Numbered from the stretch's first letter, positions 47,567-58,577 are shown. The stretch is DNA of 64,000 bases from Paragonimus westermani (GCA_008508345.1 QNGE01003631.1:1-64000); one strand, 5' to 3'. The notes: generated by a model from the letters alone, not told the origin. Translations and numbers: made by a program.

Positions 47567-49285
47567 GAGAAGATCCTCATCAGAGCCCGCGGGAACAAAA
47601 ACTTATTATTCAAGCATATGTGACGACCAAGAAAGAACAAACCATCAACTCTTTCTTCACGACCGCCCAACGGGAAGACTTTATCTGACTCCCTAGTTGT
47701 GGCTCAGTTATTCAGGAAGTACTAGTCGGTAGTCTACAACGTCGCATCCTCGAGCTGGCATCCTGTACTACCGTTGCAGAAGTTCAGGCAACCACTCGTG
47801 ACCACTGGGTTTTCTGTGCTAGATGTTGAAGACCGTTTGCTCAAGTTTAAGTCATACAGTGCAATGGGTCCTGACATGATCCATCCCAGATTACTCAAGG
47901 AAGCAGCTGTTAGTCTGGCTGAACCAATTTATAATCTGTTTAGGCAAACACTTTAGACTAGCACCCTCCCTAGCACATCTGAAGAGGCGACGGTCACACC
48001 CATATTTAAAGTGGGTGACCGGCACTCTCTGGCTAGTTATCAGCCAGTCAGTTTTACTAGTATCCCGTGCTAAATAATGGAGCGCCTACTGAAGCGCTCC
48101 ATACTCAATTACTTCTTATCAAATAATCTGTTCTCTTCCACCCAGCATGGATTTCTTCCTAATCGGTCATGCATAACAAACATGCTTATTTTCATGGATA
48201 GTCTGACGGAGACCAAAGACAATGGCTTCATCTCAAATGCTATCTTCTTTGATTTCGCCAATGCTTTTGACAGAGTCCCACACGGGCCTCTGAAACACAA
48301 AGTGGAAGCCCAGGGTATTCACGAAGATATTCTTCGCTGGGTTGCCTCTTTTCTTGATAACAGAACGTTTACAGTCAAGACCGGATCAAAACTTTTGTCT
48401 CCCTCTTTCATTTCTGCGGGATTTTCCCAAGGGTCAGCGCTAGGTCCTTTGTTATTTATCATTCACATCAACGACCTTCCAAACAATATTTCCAGCAACG
48501 TCTTCTTATATGCAAACGACCTAAAAATTTGGAATGCCATTGATCTCAGAGCACTACAAACTGATATTGACGCGATCAAGCGCTGGTCGGACGATTGGAG
48601 TCTCCCACTAAATGACAATAAATGTGCTCACATGTCACTTGGTGGAGATTCTGGCAATACCTTCATGATTCATGGCGCATCTAGCACAGTAGATATCATG
48701 AGAATCGATCTGAGGAAAGGTCTGTCCTTCACTTATCACCATGAGATGGCGGCAATAAAAGGATTCGCCGCTCTTATGATGATTAGGCGCACTTTCCACC
48801 GCATAAACAAGAAAGCTTCTCAAACGCTTAACGGGATCTATATGAGACCGCTCCTCGAGTATGCCAATCAGGTCGTGTATGCCGGCCTGAAGAAAGGCAT
48901 ATTAGCTGTTGAGCGTGTCCAGCGCGCGGCTACCAAAATGATCGCGGGCCTGAGTAATGTTACTTACGAATCTCGACGTAGAATTCTTGCCACTTATCCA
49001 CTTGAATTTCGAAGACTCCGCGGTGATTCAATGCTCACACACTTCTTATTTAGAGTTGGTCTTGTAGAATAGTTCTTCACTGTAGCGGATGGTGACGGCC
49101 GGCGAGGACATAATAGGAAACTTTCCAAGCTTCGTCCTCGGACCTTTCTTAAGCGGCAGTTCCTTTCTTACAGGGTTGTTAACTTTTGGATGAGTCTTCC
49201 TTCTGAGGTCGTCAGCAGCGCTCCTAGAGATCGTTTTAAAGCCTTGCTTGATTTTCATTTACCTAAAATTGCATTATGCAAGTAA
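47567..49285 (+). pseudogene. CR1-like reverse transcriptase polyprotein, five in-frame stops
   Basis: One frame runs through linker, RT and C-terminus without a frameshift. Five stop codons interrupt it: TGA 47621, TAG 47723, TAG 47954, TAA 48071 and TAG 49070. The open piece 48077-49072 is 331 codons. RT landmarks: AMGPDMIHPRLLKEA (about 47865), ASYQPVSFTSIPC (about 48035), TQHGFLPNRSC, FFDFANAFDRVPHGPL (about 48245), SAGFSQGSALGPLLF (about 48415), and YANDLKIW (48509-48532), in which the first catalytic aspartate of YADD is asparagine. C-terminal: RVQRAATKMIAGL, HNRKLSKLRPRTFLKR and LSYRVVNFWMSLPSEVV, ending at TAA 49283-49285. A frameshift near 47.48-47.57 kb separates the upstream linker. 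The change to N and the stops make it inactive. Confidence 0.9.
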
Positions 49286-49290
49286 TCTTA

Positions 49291-49458
49291 CTTTGTTCTT
49301 GGTGTTCACGGTAATCCCCGAGAGCAGTGCTACACCCTGTTTTCAATGATCGCCTTTCAAATCAACAGACGCCCGCTGACACTAAGCAAGGAAAACCGAC
49401 TGGATCCCGAAACCTTGGGCCGCTGCCTTCAACCCGTGTATTCATCGCTGAATCGCTG
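49291..49458 (+). repeat. CR1-like LINE 3' UTR with terminal octamers
   Basis: From just after the stop codon to the AATCGCTG octamer. It aligns at roughly 85% with the reverse complement of 63186-63352. The chance ORF starting MLHPVFNDRLS in both copies is a by-product of this shared non-coding sequence. Confidence 0.85.
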
Positions 49459-49464
49459 CTGATG

Positions 49465-52400
49465 CTCCAGAACTGTCCGAGCGCCAGTCATCAGTGTGAT
49501 CTGATGGTGGTGCTGTTCGGGTTTAAGGTATGCTAGACGTCACCCCGAGGTACATATTTTATATCTGCTTATTTGTTCAGTGTCGTCGGAAACATTTCAC
49601 TCCAGTGTCACCAAATACTGTCTCATGTATCACATCTTCCTCTTTACGATGCTGTTTGTTTTCATCTCCATCTCCTGTTGCAGGCAAAACTCGCCAAAAT
49701 CGCTATTTTGAACGAATCAAAGTTGAATCAGCAAGTCTTAGCATCTGGTCCTTTGAAGTCTCGCATTAATAAGTGATCAAGTGTTGGAACTACGCTTGAC
49801 CATAGCTCTGGACATGGCATGTAGTATTTGAGGAGAGGATGGGTTATATCTACAGAGTACCACAGACAGTAACCAATGTGAACAGCGTGTGCATAAATTT
49901 TGCTTCGTCCGCACAGTTTTTCTGCCCGAGGGTATTGTCATGTGCACGCCACACAAACAAAATTATTTTCCAACCCACAGGTAAGATGTAGTGTGAAATA
50001 GTAAGCCTTTTGTTGACTCCGCAGGCATCTCACGTTGAAATAACCTGTACCCCGAGACACCATAGCGATGCGTGTCCAGACAGCCCGGGGAAGATAGACT
50101 GAAAAGTAATGGGACTTACAGATCGGTCTCGCCGAATTCTGACGCGTGTGACAACTTTCATCAACAGCAATAAAAAAGTATAGCCTTCAGTGATACGTTC
50201 TTCAAACAAGGTGTGATAGGGGAGATGCAAGCGTCAATAAACTAGTAATAATTTCTCATTCTAGATGGTTCAGTGAGGCATGAGGTTTCTACTAACCGGT
50301 GATAGCGTTTCAGGGATGTGCAGCTCCTGACAAAATGTTGCACTTTAAATCTTGCAAAGAGGAAGATCAACTATGAATTTCATATGGGCAAGGAGATTTG
50401 AGGTATTGTGATATACCTCTAACCGTCAAACAAGCCAATATTCTCGTTAAAACGCAATGCCAGCATGCTATGGTCGTAAATTTTCATTTGTTCTACTTAC
50501 CCAAAGCGCCGAAAAATCACAAGCGCATTCTAGAACACCACTCAAAGACTTGTACTGAACGCTTTTGTAAAACGTAAAAAAGTGACCGCCCGTCTGTGAT
50601 CGGTTATTCCCGCAGGCACAGTGGAAAACGTTCTCACCATCATTCTAGTACTAGTACTTTAGACACTTATACGACGTATTCTAGATTTTCAATTGGTATT
50701 GCTCACTTACACTTGATAAACCGTGGATACGTTGCCTGAACTCTAACCTTCGACGTTTTCAAAAATATCGAGAAAACGAAGGCTACCGCCGAAATGACCG
50801 TTCTCCCTTTGGAATGGTTTTCTGAACCAGTACCTGAGGAATGAACAACCGTCCACCCACTATAGTGCCTAATCTCTCGCCTGAAAACAGCCTCATGTTT
50901 AAGTTGTTTAACATTTTCTGGAGTGCTTCATCGTCCTGATAAGGGGGAAGGAAAATTGCAAGTACATTTTTGAGATGCAGGCAAACGGTAGTGTTGTAGA
51001 CAGGCTCGAAACAGGAAGGTCAAACTGTGCAAGATTACGCTTGAGTACCGTCCAGGTTTCGATAACCCCTTTCACGTCAGTACCCACATCGAAGTAAATT
51101 AATAGATAATGCAAAGCGGACGTCTTCAATCCTTCTTCGCATAAACCGACTAAGGAGGCAAGCCAGTCGAATAGAAGATACTGTTCGACAGTCATCGGAT
51201 AGGTATAATCACGAATGACCTCGCAGTACACTCAAGTCCGTGGGTCTGGGGCCAGCTCTGCGATACAAATCATTTTGTCATACAGAATGAGCATTGGGTG
51301 TATTCAGTGACCGCCAAATTTCGAAATCGTCAGCAAACAGTAGCAGCGAAAGGGATTCGAGGGTTGAAGCTCATTGACGACGATAAAGAACACAATCCGT
51401 TCAAGAAGAGAACAACCAGGCACATCACTGAGTTTGTCTTGGTACCTGTGGCATACACGTTTGACACGCAAGCATTAGTGTCGATTAATAAGATATAGTT
51501 GCAGATACTCAAGCGGGTAACATTATAATCTATAATGGCGTAGCTTGCCAATCAGAGCCGAATGATTCACGCGACCTAGTGATTCAGTGAAGCCGAATCG
51601 AATGACATCAGCACCAATACAATGACCAGCTTATTTTGTTCACGTATCACTGGCTATGATTGAATTCACCACGCAAGAACAACCCTTCCTAAACCAGTGC
51701 GCCGACAATGAAGTCGCGAGGAGATAAACACCCGTGGGGTAAGTCGAGCACTAGCGCTCAAGCAATTTGGACCGATGAGATGGCGTAGCACCTGAACGAT
51801 GAACCCCAGCCTGGTTGCATTCAACACACCTGAGGACAGTCTGTTAGCATTAATTATCAGTCTTCAAACTGTTGACAGACAGTCCATTCGAGATGGACAG
51901 AGTGAGTTGAAGTCTAAGGCACTTAACAAGCTGCCCGGTGACCTCACGCGATGTTTCGTATGGAATGAAGTTTGAATCTGAAATACTTAATTTAGTCACT
52001 TGAGCTTTTCAAGAACAGACTCAGACAAAGTATTCACAGCTCTCTTATCATATATTCAATCGGCAATTCGAATCTAAAGATAGAAAGCTGTTCAAGGAAA
52101 CATTATGCTGTAAATTTCCACCAAAATGTTCGCGGCCTCCGCCCCAGTGTTTGTAAGCTTTGTTATACCCACGAGCCGTGATTCTCGTGACTTTGCTTTC
52201 TGATGTGGAGTATATCGAACCGAACCTGTCGATTCATTCGCGAACCGAGCGCTTATCAGTTTCTGACGATTCAAATAACTTGGAAAGTAAGCGGAAAACA
52301 ACGGTTTCCGAACTACCCATAAGCAGTCTGATCATTGTCCGACTAGAACTTTTGGTAACAAACACACGTATACCGATTCTTGAGGGTAAACTTGAAAGTC

Positions 52401-53925
52401 TGACTTTGAAATTGACTCGATGAGCTGTTGTACTACCGAACCATCAATTCTGCAGTCTCCTAACGGGTTTGAAAGAAATGTTTGTTATCTTACTGCAGAT
52501 TTCATGAGCCCGATAAATGTGGATGAATTCATCCCCAGTCTGAGCCGCCGGATCACCGTTAATTCCGGAAGTTGAATGGTTGTTCGAGCGCAGCTTAATC
52601 AACTCGCAACGTCCATTGATAGGCTGGATCTACAGTAGTCGTGTCTGTATTGCAGCAAGCGCCCATAAATTCCAAGCGCGCTGAACAACTGATTCGAATT
52701 AAAAAAAGAAGACGATCGTGAAGCCAGGTTTCCCATTAATAAGGTTTTAGGGTACGAGACAACTACCAAGAACTGAACAGAGGAATTCAACAACAAACGC
52801 TGATACCGAATTCACCGAAAATATAAGTTCCGAAATTAACGACTCACGTGAATGCGGCCAAATGCAACACGCATGCTATGGCAGAGCGATATAGCGTGCA
52901 TGAAACCAGGGTACACACAAACAAAGGTTCAGCAGTGAGAAGTAAGGAGGAAAATACTACGCGAGAGTGGGCTTTCACAGGCGACAATATCGAGATCTAA
53001 GAGTACATTGATATTAATGTCCGTGGGATTGATGATTCGTCGCGCACGCGGATCGAATGGTCGTGCGAATCTCCGCAGGGCAAGCTCGCAACCGCCACCA
53101 AGAAGATTCCGATCACAAGGAGAAGAAGGATAAACGTGGAGGGAATAAATGAAGATAGGGAGCTTGTTGACGGACTTTCTATGAAAAATAACAATCGTCG
53201 AACATTCGACACAGGAAGCTACGCTAACAACCACTGCATGGTCGTTTACCCCGGTGAGGGTATTGACTTCCAGGCTATGGGCTGTCAATTTTTCGTCACT
53301 CAAAACATAGTCAGCACGCGAGGAACTATGCTTGCTACTCCCGGAACTCCAGTGATTTGCCGAGCGAAGATCAGTTTACCCGCATTGTATATCGACACAC
53401 TCGGTTTTAACTAATCGTGCGCGTGATGATCTAAGCGTCCGTCCAAATTCCAACATAACGAGATGCATGGTGGATTGACTGAGTCAGTCACATTGGAAAA
53501 CGATGTGTAGACCACGCAGGCGATAACGAGAATTGCGGAAGTCTTGTTCGGACTGGATCACAAGTAGGCATTTCATTGCAAGCCATTTTGCTCCTCGACG
53601 GCTCCCAACATCCCCAACGAACATTCTGTGAAATCGGGAATGATGTGATAATTTCTACTGTTGTCATTTTACAAAGTAAGCTCTGGTATATGCTCAAGTT
53701 TTTCGCAGTTTTGTTCTCTCAGCATATCTGTCACACCCACCACAGTAGCAAAACGACCTATGACGAAAGCAATGTGGACAGAACACACAACTAGAACGTC
53801 GGAAGCTGAAATATGACTATTTTGCTCATGAAATTGAACACACTCGACAACACCGCAGGGGCAGCGAAAAAACGATGGAACAGTCCCGGAGGGTATTTCT
53901 TTCTCACCTCGAGACTGTTATGGTC
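49465..53925. other. no recognised gene
   Basis: Short frames without motifs. A pyrimidine tract with a good acceptor-like AG at 49682 and a 138-codon frame at 52998-53414 are listed as findings. The stretch 50.4-51.5 kb has several moderately long frames on both strands that I cannot place in any family. Confidence 0.4.
52998..53414 (+). other. unidentified open frame, 138 codons
   Basis: Stop-to-stop frame from the codon after TAA at about 52995 to TAA at 53412. It contains a basic patch (KKIPITRRRRINV), an acidic turn (GINEDRELVDG) and a C-terminal half rich in small and hydrophobic residues. The minus strand is also open for 124 codons over the same stretch. No family recognised. It could be a chance ORF, a gag or ORF1 remnant next to the gypsy element, or a host exon. 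Confidence 0.2.
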
Positions 53926-53949
53926 ATCACCGTAAGCATACTCAATAAC

Positions 53950-55005
53950 GAGAGAGCCCGCTTTAAGTTGGACAACCTTCGACTAAAAACGTAGTAGCTA
54001 TGGATGAATAAAGCCTGGAGCACGGAATCCTCTCACGTCTCCTTCTGCAAATGCAATGCCTCAATACACTCCTTCTAAGAGCGATTCAAACTTTCCACCC
54101 TACCATTACTTGCGGGATTGTAAGGAACAGCTCGTGAATGTTTTATTCCCTGCCGACGTAAAAATCGCATGAATCGAATTCGTTCATATCGTCTGTATCA
54201 ATTTGTATAGGCAAAGGTAGGGGGGAAGCGCACCAGCTACTCGATTTTTTGAACCACATCTACATTTAATTTTGAATTCGTACCTCTATAGTCTGGCATA
54301 CCACCGACTGATCCGTAATGGTCCGTGGCCCTCAGTTCCTTAACTCAGAAGTGTCGTCAATGCTGAACGATCGTTTCTCAGATTGAAGCGCTACCGAAAA
54401 GGTACATTTCTCGCAGGCTCAAACACAGACTAAAGCATCTTTTTCGCTGGCTGAATATTTACGTTCCGCACCAGAAAGTGTTCCTTATACGTATGTGACC
54501 ATCTTTTTCTGTCCTTGTTGAATTTGAGAACGAATGACTCCTAGACCAACATCGGAAACATCTGTTGCAACAAACGTGTTGCAGTAATCATTAAAGATAC
54601 TGATAACAGGAACGGAAGCAACCATTTGCTTCACGCGTGAAAAGACTCCCCTCTGAGTGTCGGGAATATAGGTGTGGAAATTGATGTGGGAATATTGGAT
54701 CGTAAGTAATCGCAGTGACCCGAACACGGGGGCGAAATTCGGAAGATGGCTCAAGTGGTATAAGCAGAGTTCGAGGTAAAGTTTGAGTTGAAGCAGATTC
54801 GTAGGTTCCGGAGCATTTACAATAGCCTCAGTATTTTCCACGTTGGAGCGAACTCCTTTATTAGATATAGTATGACCAATGAATGATATTTCACTTACAC
54901 AGAGCACACATTAGTTTATGTTCAATCGTAAGTTCAACTGATTGAGACGATTTGGCACAGAATGAAGATCATAATCTCCTCCTTCTGTAGATTTCCCGAA
55001 AAAAC
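53950..55005 (-). pseudogene. Ty3/gypsy RT end, RNase H and partial integrase
   Basis: After the PLE: FFGKSTEGGDYDLHSV and LNQLNLRLN (about 55000-54925), EISFIGHTISNKGVRSN (about 54890), APEPTNLLQLKLYLELC, KQMVASVPVISIFND and FVATDVSDVGLG (RNase H start, about 54560), then RFNLRNDRSALTTLL and CGSKNRVAGAL (about 54220). The integrase follows almost at once with FLRRQGIKHSRAVPYNPAS and NGRVESLNRS (about 54155-54080), containing the catalytic glutamate. The zinc-binding domain and the two catalytic aspartates are missing, implying an internal deletion of roughly 200 codons near 54.18 kb. Confidence 0.8.
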
Positions 55006-55015
55006 GTATCCCCCA
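55006..55015. repeat. target-site duplication, left copy
   Basis: GTATCCCCCA on the left of the PLE, identical to 56587-56596 on the right. Both copies sit in gypsy RT sequence that becomes continuous when the 1571-base insert and one copy are removed. Confidence 0.85.
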
Positions 55016-56586
55016 AAGTAACATTCCGTACATTCTGATCACACATGGAATATGTAGCTAATTTTGAACTAGTCAAAATTCCACAGAGCGGAAGTCATGG
55101 CTTAAAGATAAAAATCACAATTGTGGGACTGCTGGCTACCAGGATAGCCGCAGTGTCAACACAAATTGTTTTTGAACACATAGGGGGGACTGTGACTTTT
55201 AATGACCAAAGTCTCAGCAAACTGGAGTATGCGTTCCGGTTGCTCCGAAAGATCGCCGAGAACGCGTCGGAAGTTTTGACTGTGTGTTGTTTGTATTATA
55301 TGCCTTGCGCCGGAAGATACGTGGTGCCGTCAATCGGTATCTATACAGGCTCCTGGCGTTTCTAATTGCGTCTCCAACCATTTGGGTACATGCTGCTTGA
55401 TACGAACTGTTAGTTGTCGGTTTGTCCTTCCTATGTAGCTCATACTGCAGCTACATGAGTATTTATAAAAACAGGAAGATGTGACAGACGTACACTGTTT
55501 GTTCGTAACCGGGGCGACTGGTAGAGTTCTAGTTCGTTGCATTACACACAGTTTTGCAGCGTTATAAGTCCTGGATACAGCCGCTGTTAGACGCTTCCTC
55601 GTCATTGTTGACCAGCTGTCCCCTAGGAACGGGAGTTGTAAATACACCGTCCTCTTCGGTACCGTCGTCACTTCTACGGTTGGGATGACGGCTTTGCAGT
55701 ACTTTTTAATAAACTCCAGAGGGTACCCATTGACCTGCAGAGTGTCTGTCAGTAAGTTTAACTCTAGCTGTAGGTTGTCTTCAGTGCAGATCCTTCGTGC
55801 TCTATGGAAAAGCGTCCTGACTATACTTCTCTTAAGATGCACAGGACAGAAGCTTTCGAAATGCATGTGCTGTCCAGTCCAAGTAGGTTTCCTGTAGATG
55901 GATCTCCTTACTGTGCCATCTTATCTTCCAGTGACTAGAATGTCCAGGTATGGAAGGCAGTTATTCACTTCGTTCTCTCTTGTCAGTTTTAGTTTCGGGT
56001 GAGCCTGGTTCAACTTCGAGAATAACGCATTTGATTCACTGGAGCTGTCAAAGGTGGCTAGAATATCATCTACGTAGCGTCCGTACAGCACTGGTTTTGA
56101 CAGGCTTTCGCATAGTGGGAATTCTACTTTGGCCATGAAGGAATCCGCTAGAAGTGGACCCAACGGACTGCCCATTGCAACCTCATCCACTTGTCGAAAA
56201 CTATACGTTTGAAAGTTGAACCTTACATTATGTGTGTGTAGGAGTAATAAATATTTCAGTTCGACCACCGGTATAGGAAAAGAAGCACTGCTGCTTACAA
56301 TGAATTCGCAAATGCTATCAACTGTTTCATGAAGAAGGGATGTCACATCAAATGAACACATCAGTTTATCTCGGACATTAAACCATCTATAAAGTTAACA
56401 AGCTCAAAACTGTCCTTCAGTCTGTACTTACTGAACTGTTTTCTGACTGGTTCCAGCAAATCAGCTCACCAACGAGCTAATTTATGCTGCGGTGCGTTAC
56501 ACATGGACATAATAAGTCGAAGCGGGACATTGGGTTTGTGGGTTTTGGGCAGTCCGTACATGTGTCCCGTACATAGGTCCGTACAT
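55016..56586 (-). mobile_element. Penelope-like element B inserted in the gypsy element
   Basis: Read on the minus strand, it begins just before YGLPKTHKPNVPLRLIMS (about 56560-56505), the start of the PLE RT. Then CSFDVTSLLHETVDSICEFI (56355), FRQVDEVAMGSPLGPLLA (about 56190), YGRYVDDILATF with an intact YVDD (56065-56076), and NCLPYLDILVTGR (to 55921). A stop near 55920 and a frame change lead to LFHRARRICTEDNLQLE, RKRLTAAVSRTYNAAKL, then the GIY-YIG domain YKYSCSCSMSYIGRTNRQL to RIKQHVPKWL (about 55480-55380), whose Y-I-G-R-T is intact. The domain end FRRVLGDLSEQPERILQFAE is readable to about 55130. It is 5' truncated; only the N-terminal domain is missing. Perfect 10-bp direct repeats flank it. 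Confidence 0.9.
56554..56586. repeat. short tandem repeats at the PLE 5' junction
   Basis: CCGTACAT occurs at 56554, 56567 and 56579, a 12-13 base period. The first copy is part of the RT coding sequence; the other two fill the space up to the target site. The same octamer also occurs near the other end of the insert, at 55026-55033. Confidence 0.8.
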
Positions 56587-56596
56587 GTATCCCCCA
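56587..56596. repeat. target-site duplication, right copy
   Basis: Second copy of GTATCCCCCA, immediately to the right of the PLE 5' end. Confidence 0.85.
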
Positions 56597-57430
56597 GTTA
56601 CACGATAGAACCCTGGAATGAAGATAAAGACTGAGTCACAAATATCTGACAAGCTGATGGAGCCGAACTTAAACCCATTAGTAGAAATTTTTACTGGAAT
56701 AGACCTTCTGTGGTGAGAAAAGCACTGAGAGATCTGGAATTGGCCGTAAGTGGCATGTGAAAGAAAGCATTTTTGGTATCCAGTTTTGAGGAAAATTTTG
56801 CTCTGGCAAGTTTAATTAACAGTTCAGTTGATTGGGCAGAGTGAATTTTTCAACCAAAATTTGTTCGTTAGGTGCTCCAAGATCTGTGCACAATCAAACA
56901 CTGCCGTCTTTTTTGAAAACCACAACTAATGGATGTACCCAAGCTGAACGTGTTATTGATTCAATTATGTCAGTTTGAAGCATCAGATTAATAGCGGCAG
57001 AAACTGCTTCCCACTTTGCAAGGGGTGTTGGTCTTGGCTGTGATAAGGAGGACGGTTTTGCATCCGAATTTGAACGAATTTGGTGAGCCGCCTTGACTGC
57101 ACGACCGACTGGATCAGTAAACAATCGCGGGTGTTTATGATGCAATGGTGGCAGGTCGACAGAAAATATTGTCGTACATTCAATAATATAATAACATTAT
57201 AATTAGTATTAAAATGTACCAGGTTCAAGGCAAATACTGCGTTACGATCTAACCACGGTTTTCTCTCAGCGTTGCATATAAACACAGCAACAGGAGCAGT
57301 AGGAAAAAATTCAAAACACAGTTGGCATAATATAAACCCCTTCATTTCTATAAGTGCATTGCAGTAGCCGTCAAAACGTATGAACCGTTTGGTACACAGA
57401 TAAATGCTTGAAGTAACGTCCACTAACTGA
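56597..57430 (-). pseudogene. Ty3/gypsy protease region and N-terminal RT
   Basis: RFDGYCNALIEMKGFILCQL to ERKPWLDRNAVFALNLV (about 57370-57210) has the shape of a retroviral-type protease C-terminal half, but the D-T/S-G site is not readable. DPVGRAVKAAHQIRSN leads into the RT start TDIIESITRSAWVHPLVVV and FKKDGS (57145-56894). After a stop comes FSSKLDTKNAFFHMPLTAN and FLTTEGLFQ (about 56815-56725), then MGLSSAPSACQIFVTQS and GSIV. It ends at the catalytic box (YLDD in relatives, here stop-L-G-D), exactly where the PLE is inserted. Confidence 0.8.
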
Positions 57431-57479
57431 ATAAGCAGTAATAGTTACTGGAGATTCAGAATGTAGGTCCATTCCAAGA

Positions 57480-58470
57480 GGCAGTCTTAAGGCCGAAGAT
57501 AGAAAGTAAATCGTTCGAACAGCTGAACGTGATAATCGTGGTTCTTTACCAGACATGGAAGAAGCAGTAGGAGTTTTATCTGGAATAGCAGCAGCACCTC
57601 CCTCTAATGCACGTACACAACGCGTACGGCAGAATTTTGCAAAATGACCGATCTTAGAACAACTCGAACATTCACCAGTTCCTGCTGGGCGTTCCAGATT
57701 ACTCGCTCGATGTGCTGTTGATCCACACCGGAAAAATTTGCCAAGAGGTTGGGAGACAGCTGACGGTTTCAAATTTTTTATTACTGGGACCGACTGTGGC
57801 GACTTCGGTAATAATTCACATTGTGATCGAACTTACTCTTCAATACGGGCAATTTCACAGGCCTTCTCCCAAGATGATTTGGATGCGTACGCAGTCAGTC
57901 AAAGGAGATTCACGAATTTTTCATCTCGTGCCTCAAAGATAAACCGTTGTGTAAGCATGCAATCTTCAAGTTTCTCCGCAGGTATTTTGGAGTACTCACA
58001 CGGTCGGACGGTTCTTATAAGTCGAGAACTGAATCCTTCTAGTGACCGATGCGGAAAAAAGTAAACCTGGAGGCATATACGTTGGTAACGGCCTTTAGTA
58101 CTTTGTCAATAGTATTTAAAACCTCCTCCAAGGTGGTTTTATGACGCAGAAATGGATGTCAAATTGTTTCTGCCCTTCACTCCTCAGATGATCGCGAAGA
58201 AGTTTTAGTTTAGTTGACTCTGTCAGGTCCAGCGATGGATTTAGCACGTCGAACAAATCCAAGTAATCCGTGAATTTCGTTTCACACGTAATCCACGAAT
58301 CTGGCAATGGAAATACTGCTGGATCCATCCAAAATTTCGCAGGTGCATCCATCAAACTGAACACTGAGGGCGACGCCATATGTTGTATCGTAAATGAGAA
58401 TGCGAGGCAGGGGTAATGAGCGTACGTTAGTGCGTATGCAATCTGTCCAGTAAACGTGCACAAAGAATAT
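57480..58470 (-). pseudogene. Ty3/gypsy gag (capsid and zinc knuckles)
   Basis: A capsid-like start, MASPSVFSLMDAPAKF, with FTDYLDLFDVL and KLKLLRDHLRSEGQ (about 58375-58130), continues through EDCMLTQRFIFEARDEKF (about 57970-57920) and WEKACEIARIEE. It ends in two zinc knuckles near 57715-57628. The first is degenerate (FRCGSTAHRASNLERP; two cysteine positions are F and R). The second is intact (CSSCSKIGHFAKFC, the C-x2-C-x4-H-x4-C pattern). Stops at several points, for example before ICLQVYF, show it is not expressed as one protein. Confidence 0.8.
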
Positions 58471-58577
58471 TAAATCAGTAAACGAGTAAGAGTTAAAACA
58501 GTCATAGTCGCGATGTATCACGCGAGCGTTAGTAGTCACCTAGACACGAGGTGAGCGCTCTGGCCTTGTAAAGGACG

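Larger units (their letters stand above)
47290..49458 (+). mobile_element. CR1-like LINE (non-LTR retrotransposon), 5' truncated
   Basis: The element starts in the endonuclease-RT linker (DRNYHTFHSAIQKADDLFIP, about 47320), covers the whole reverse transcriptase and C-terminal domain, and ends in a ~170-base 3' UTR that closes with two copies of an octamer, CATCGCTG AATCGCTG (49443-49458). Short tandem octamers at the 3' end are a hallmark of the CR1 clade, and schistosome SR1 belongs to that clade. No endonuclease domain is readable upstream. The last ~168 bases recur inverted at 63186-63352. Confidence 0.88.
53930..58470 (-). mobile_element. Ty3/gypsy LTR retrotransposon A, split by a PLE
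   Basis: Read right to left on the minus strand: gag (58470-57480), protease region (57420-57190), reverse transcriptase start (57145-56597), then the inserted PLE (56586-55016), then the RT remainder, RNase H (54907-54190) and the end of the integrase (about 54170-53950). The gypsy parts on either side of the PLE join within the catalytic region. No LTR pair was found, and (AC)n sequence at 58578 lies close to the expected 5' end. All frames carry stops or shifts. It belongs to a different lineage from gypsy B (compare the RT start and RNase H sequences). Confidence 0.87.

Noticed and set aside
49327..49536. ORF starting MLHPVFNDRLS, repeated at 63108-63317
   Set aside because: The similarity is explained by the non-coding 3' UTR of the CR1-like LINE; it comes after the polyprotein stop and diverges beyond the octamers.
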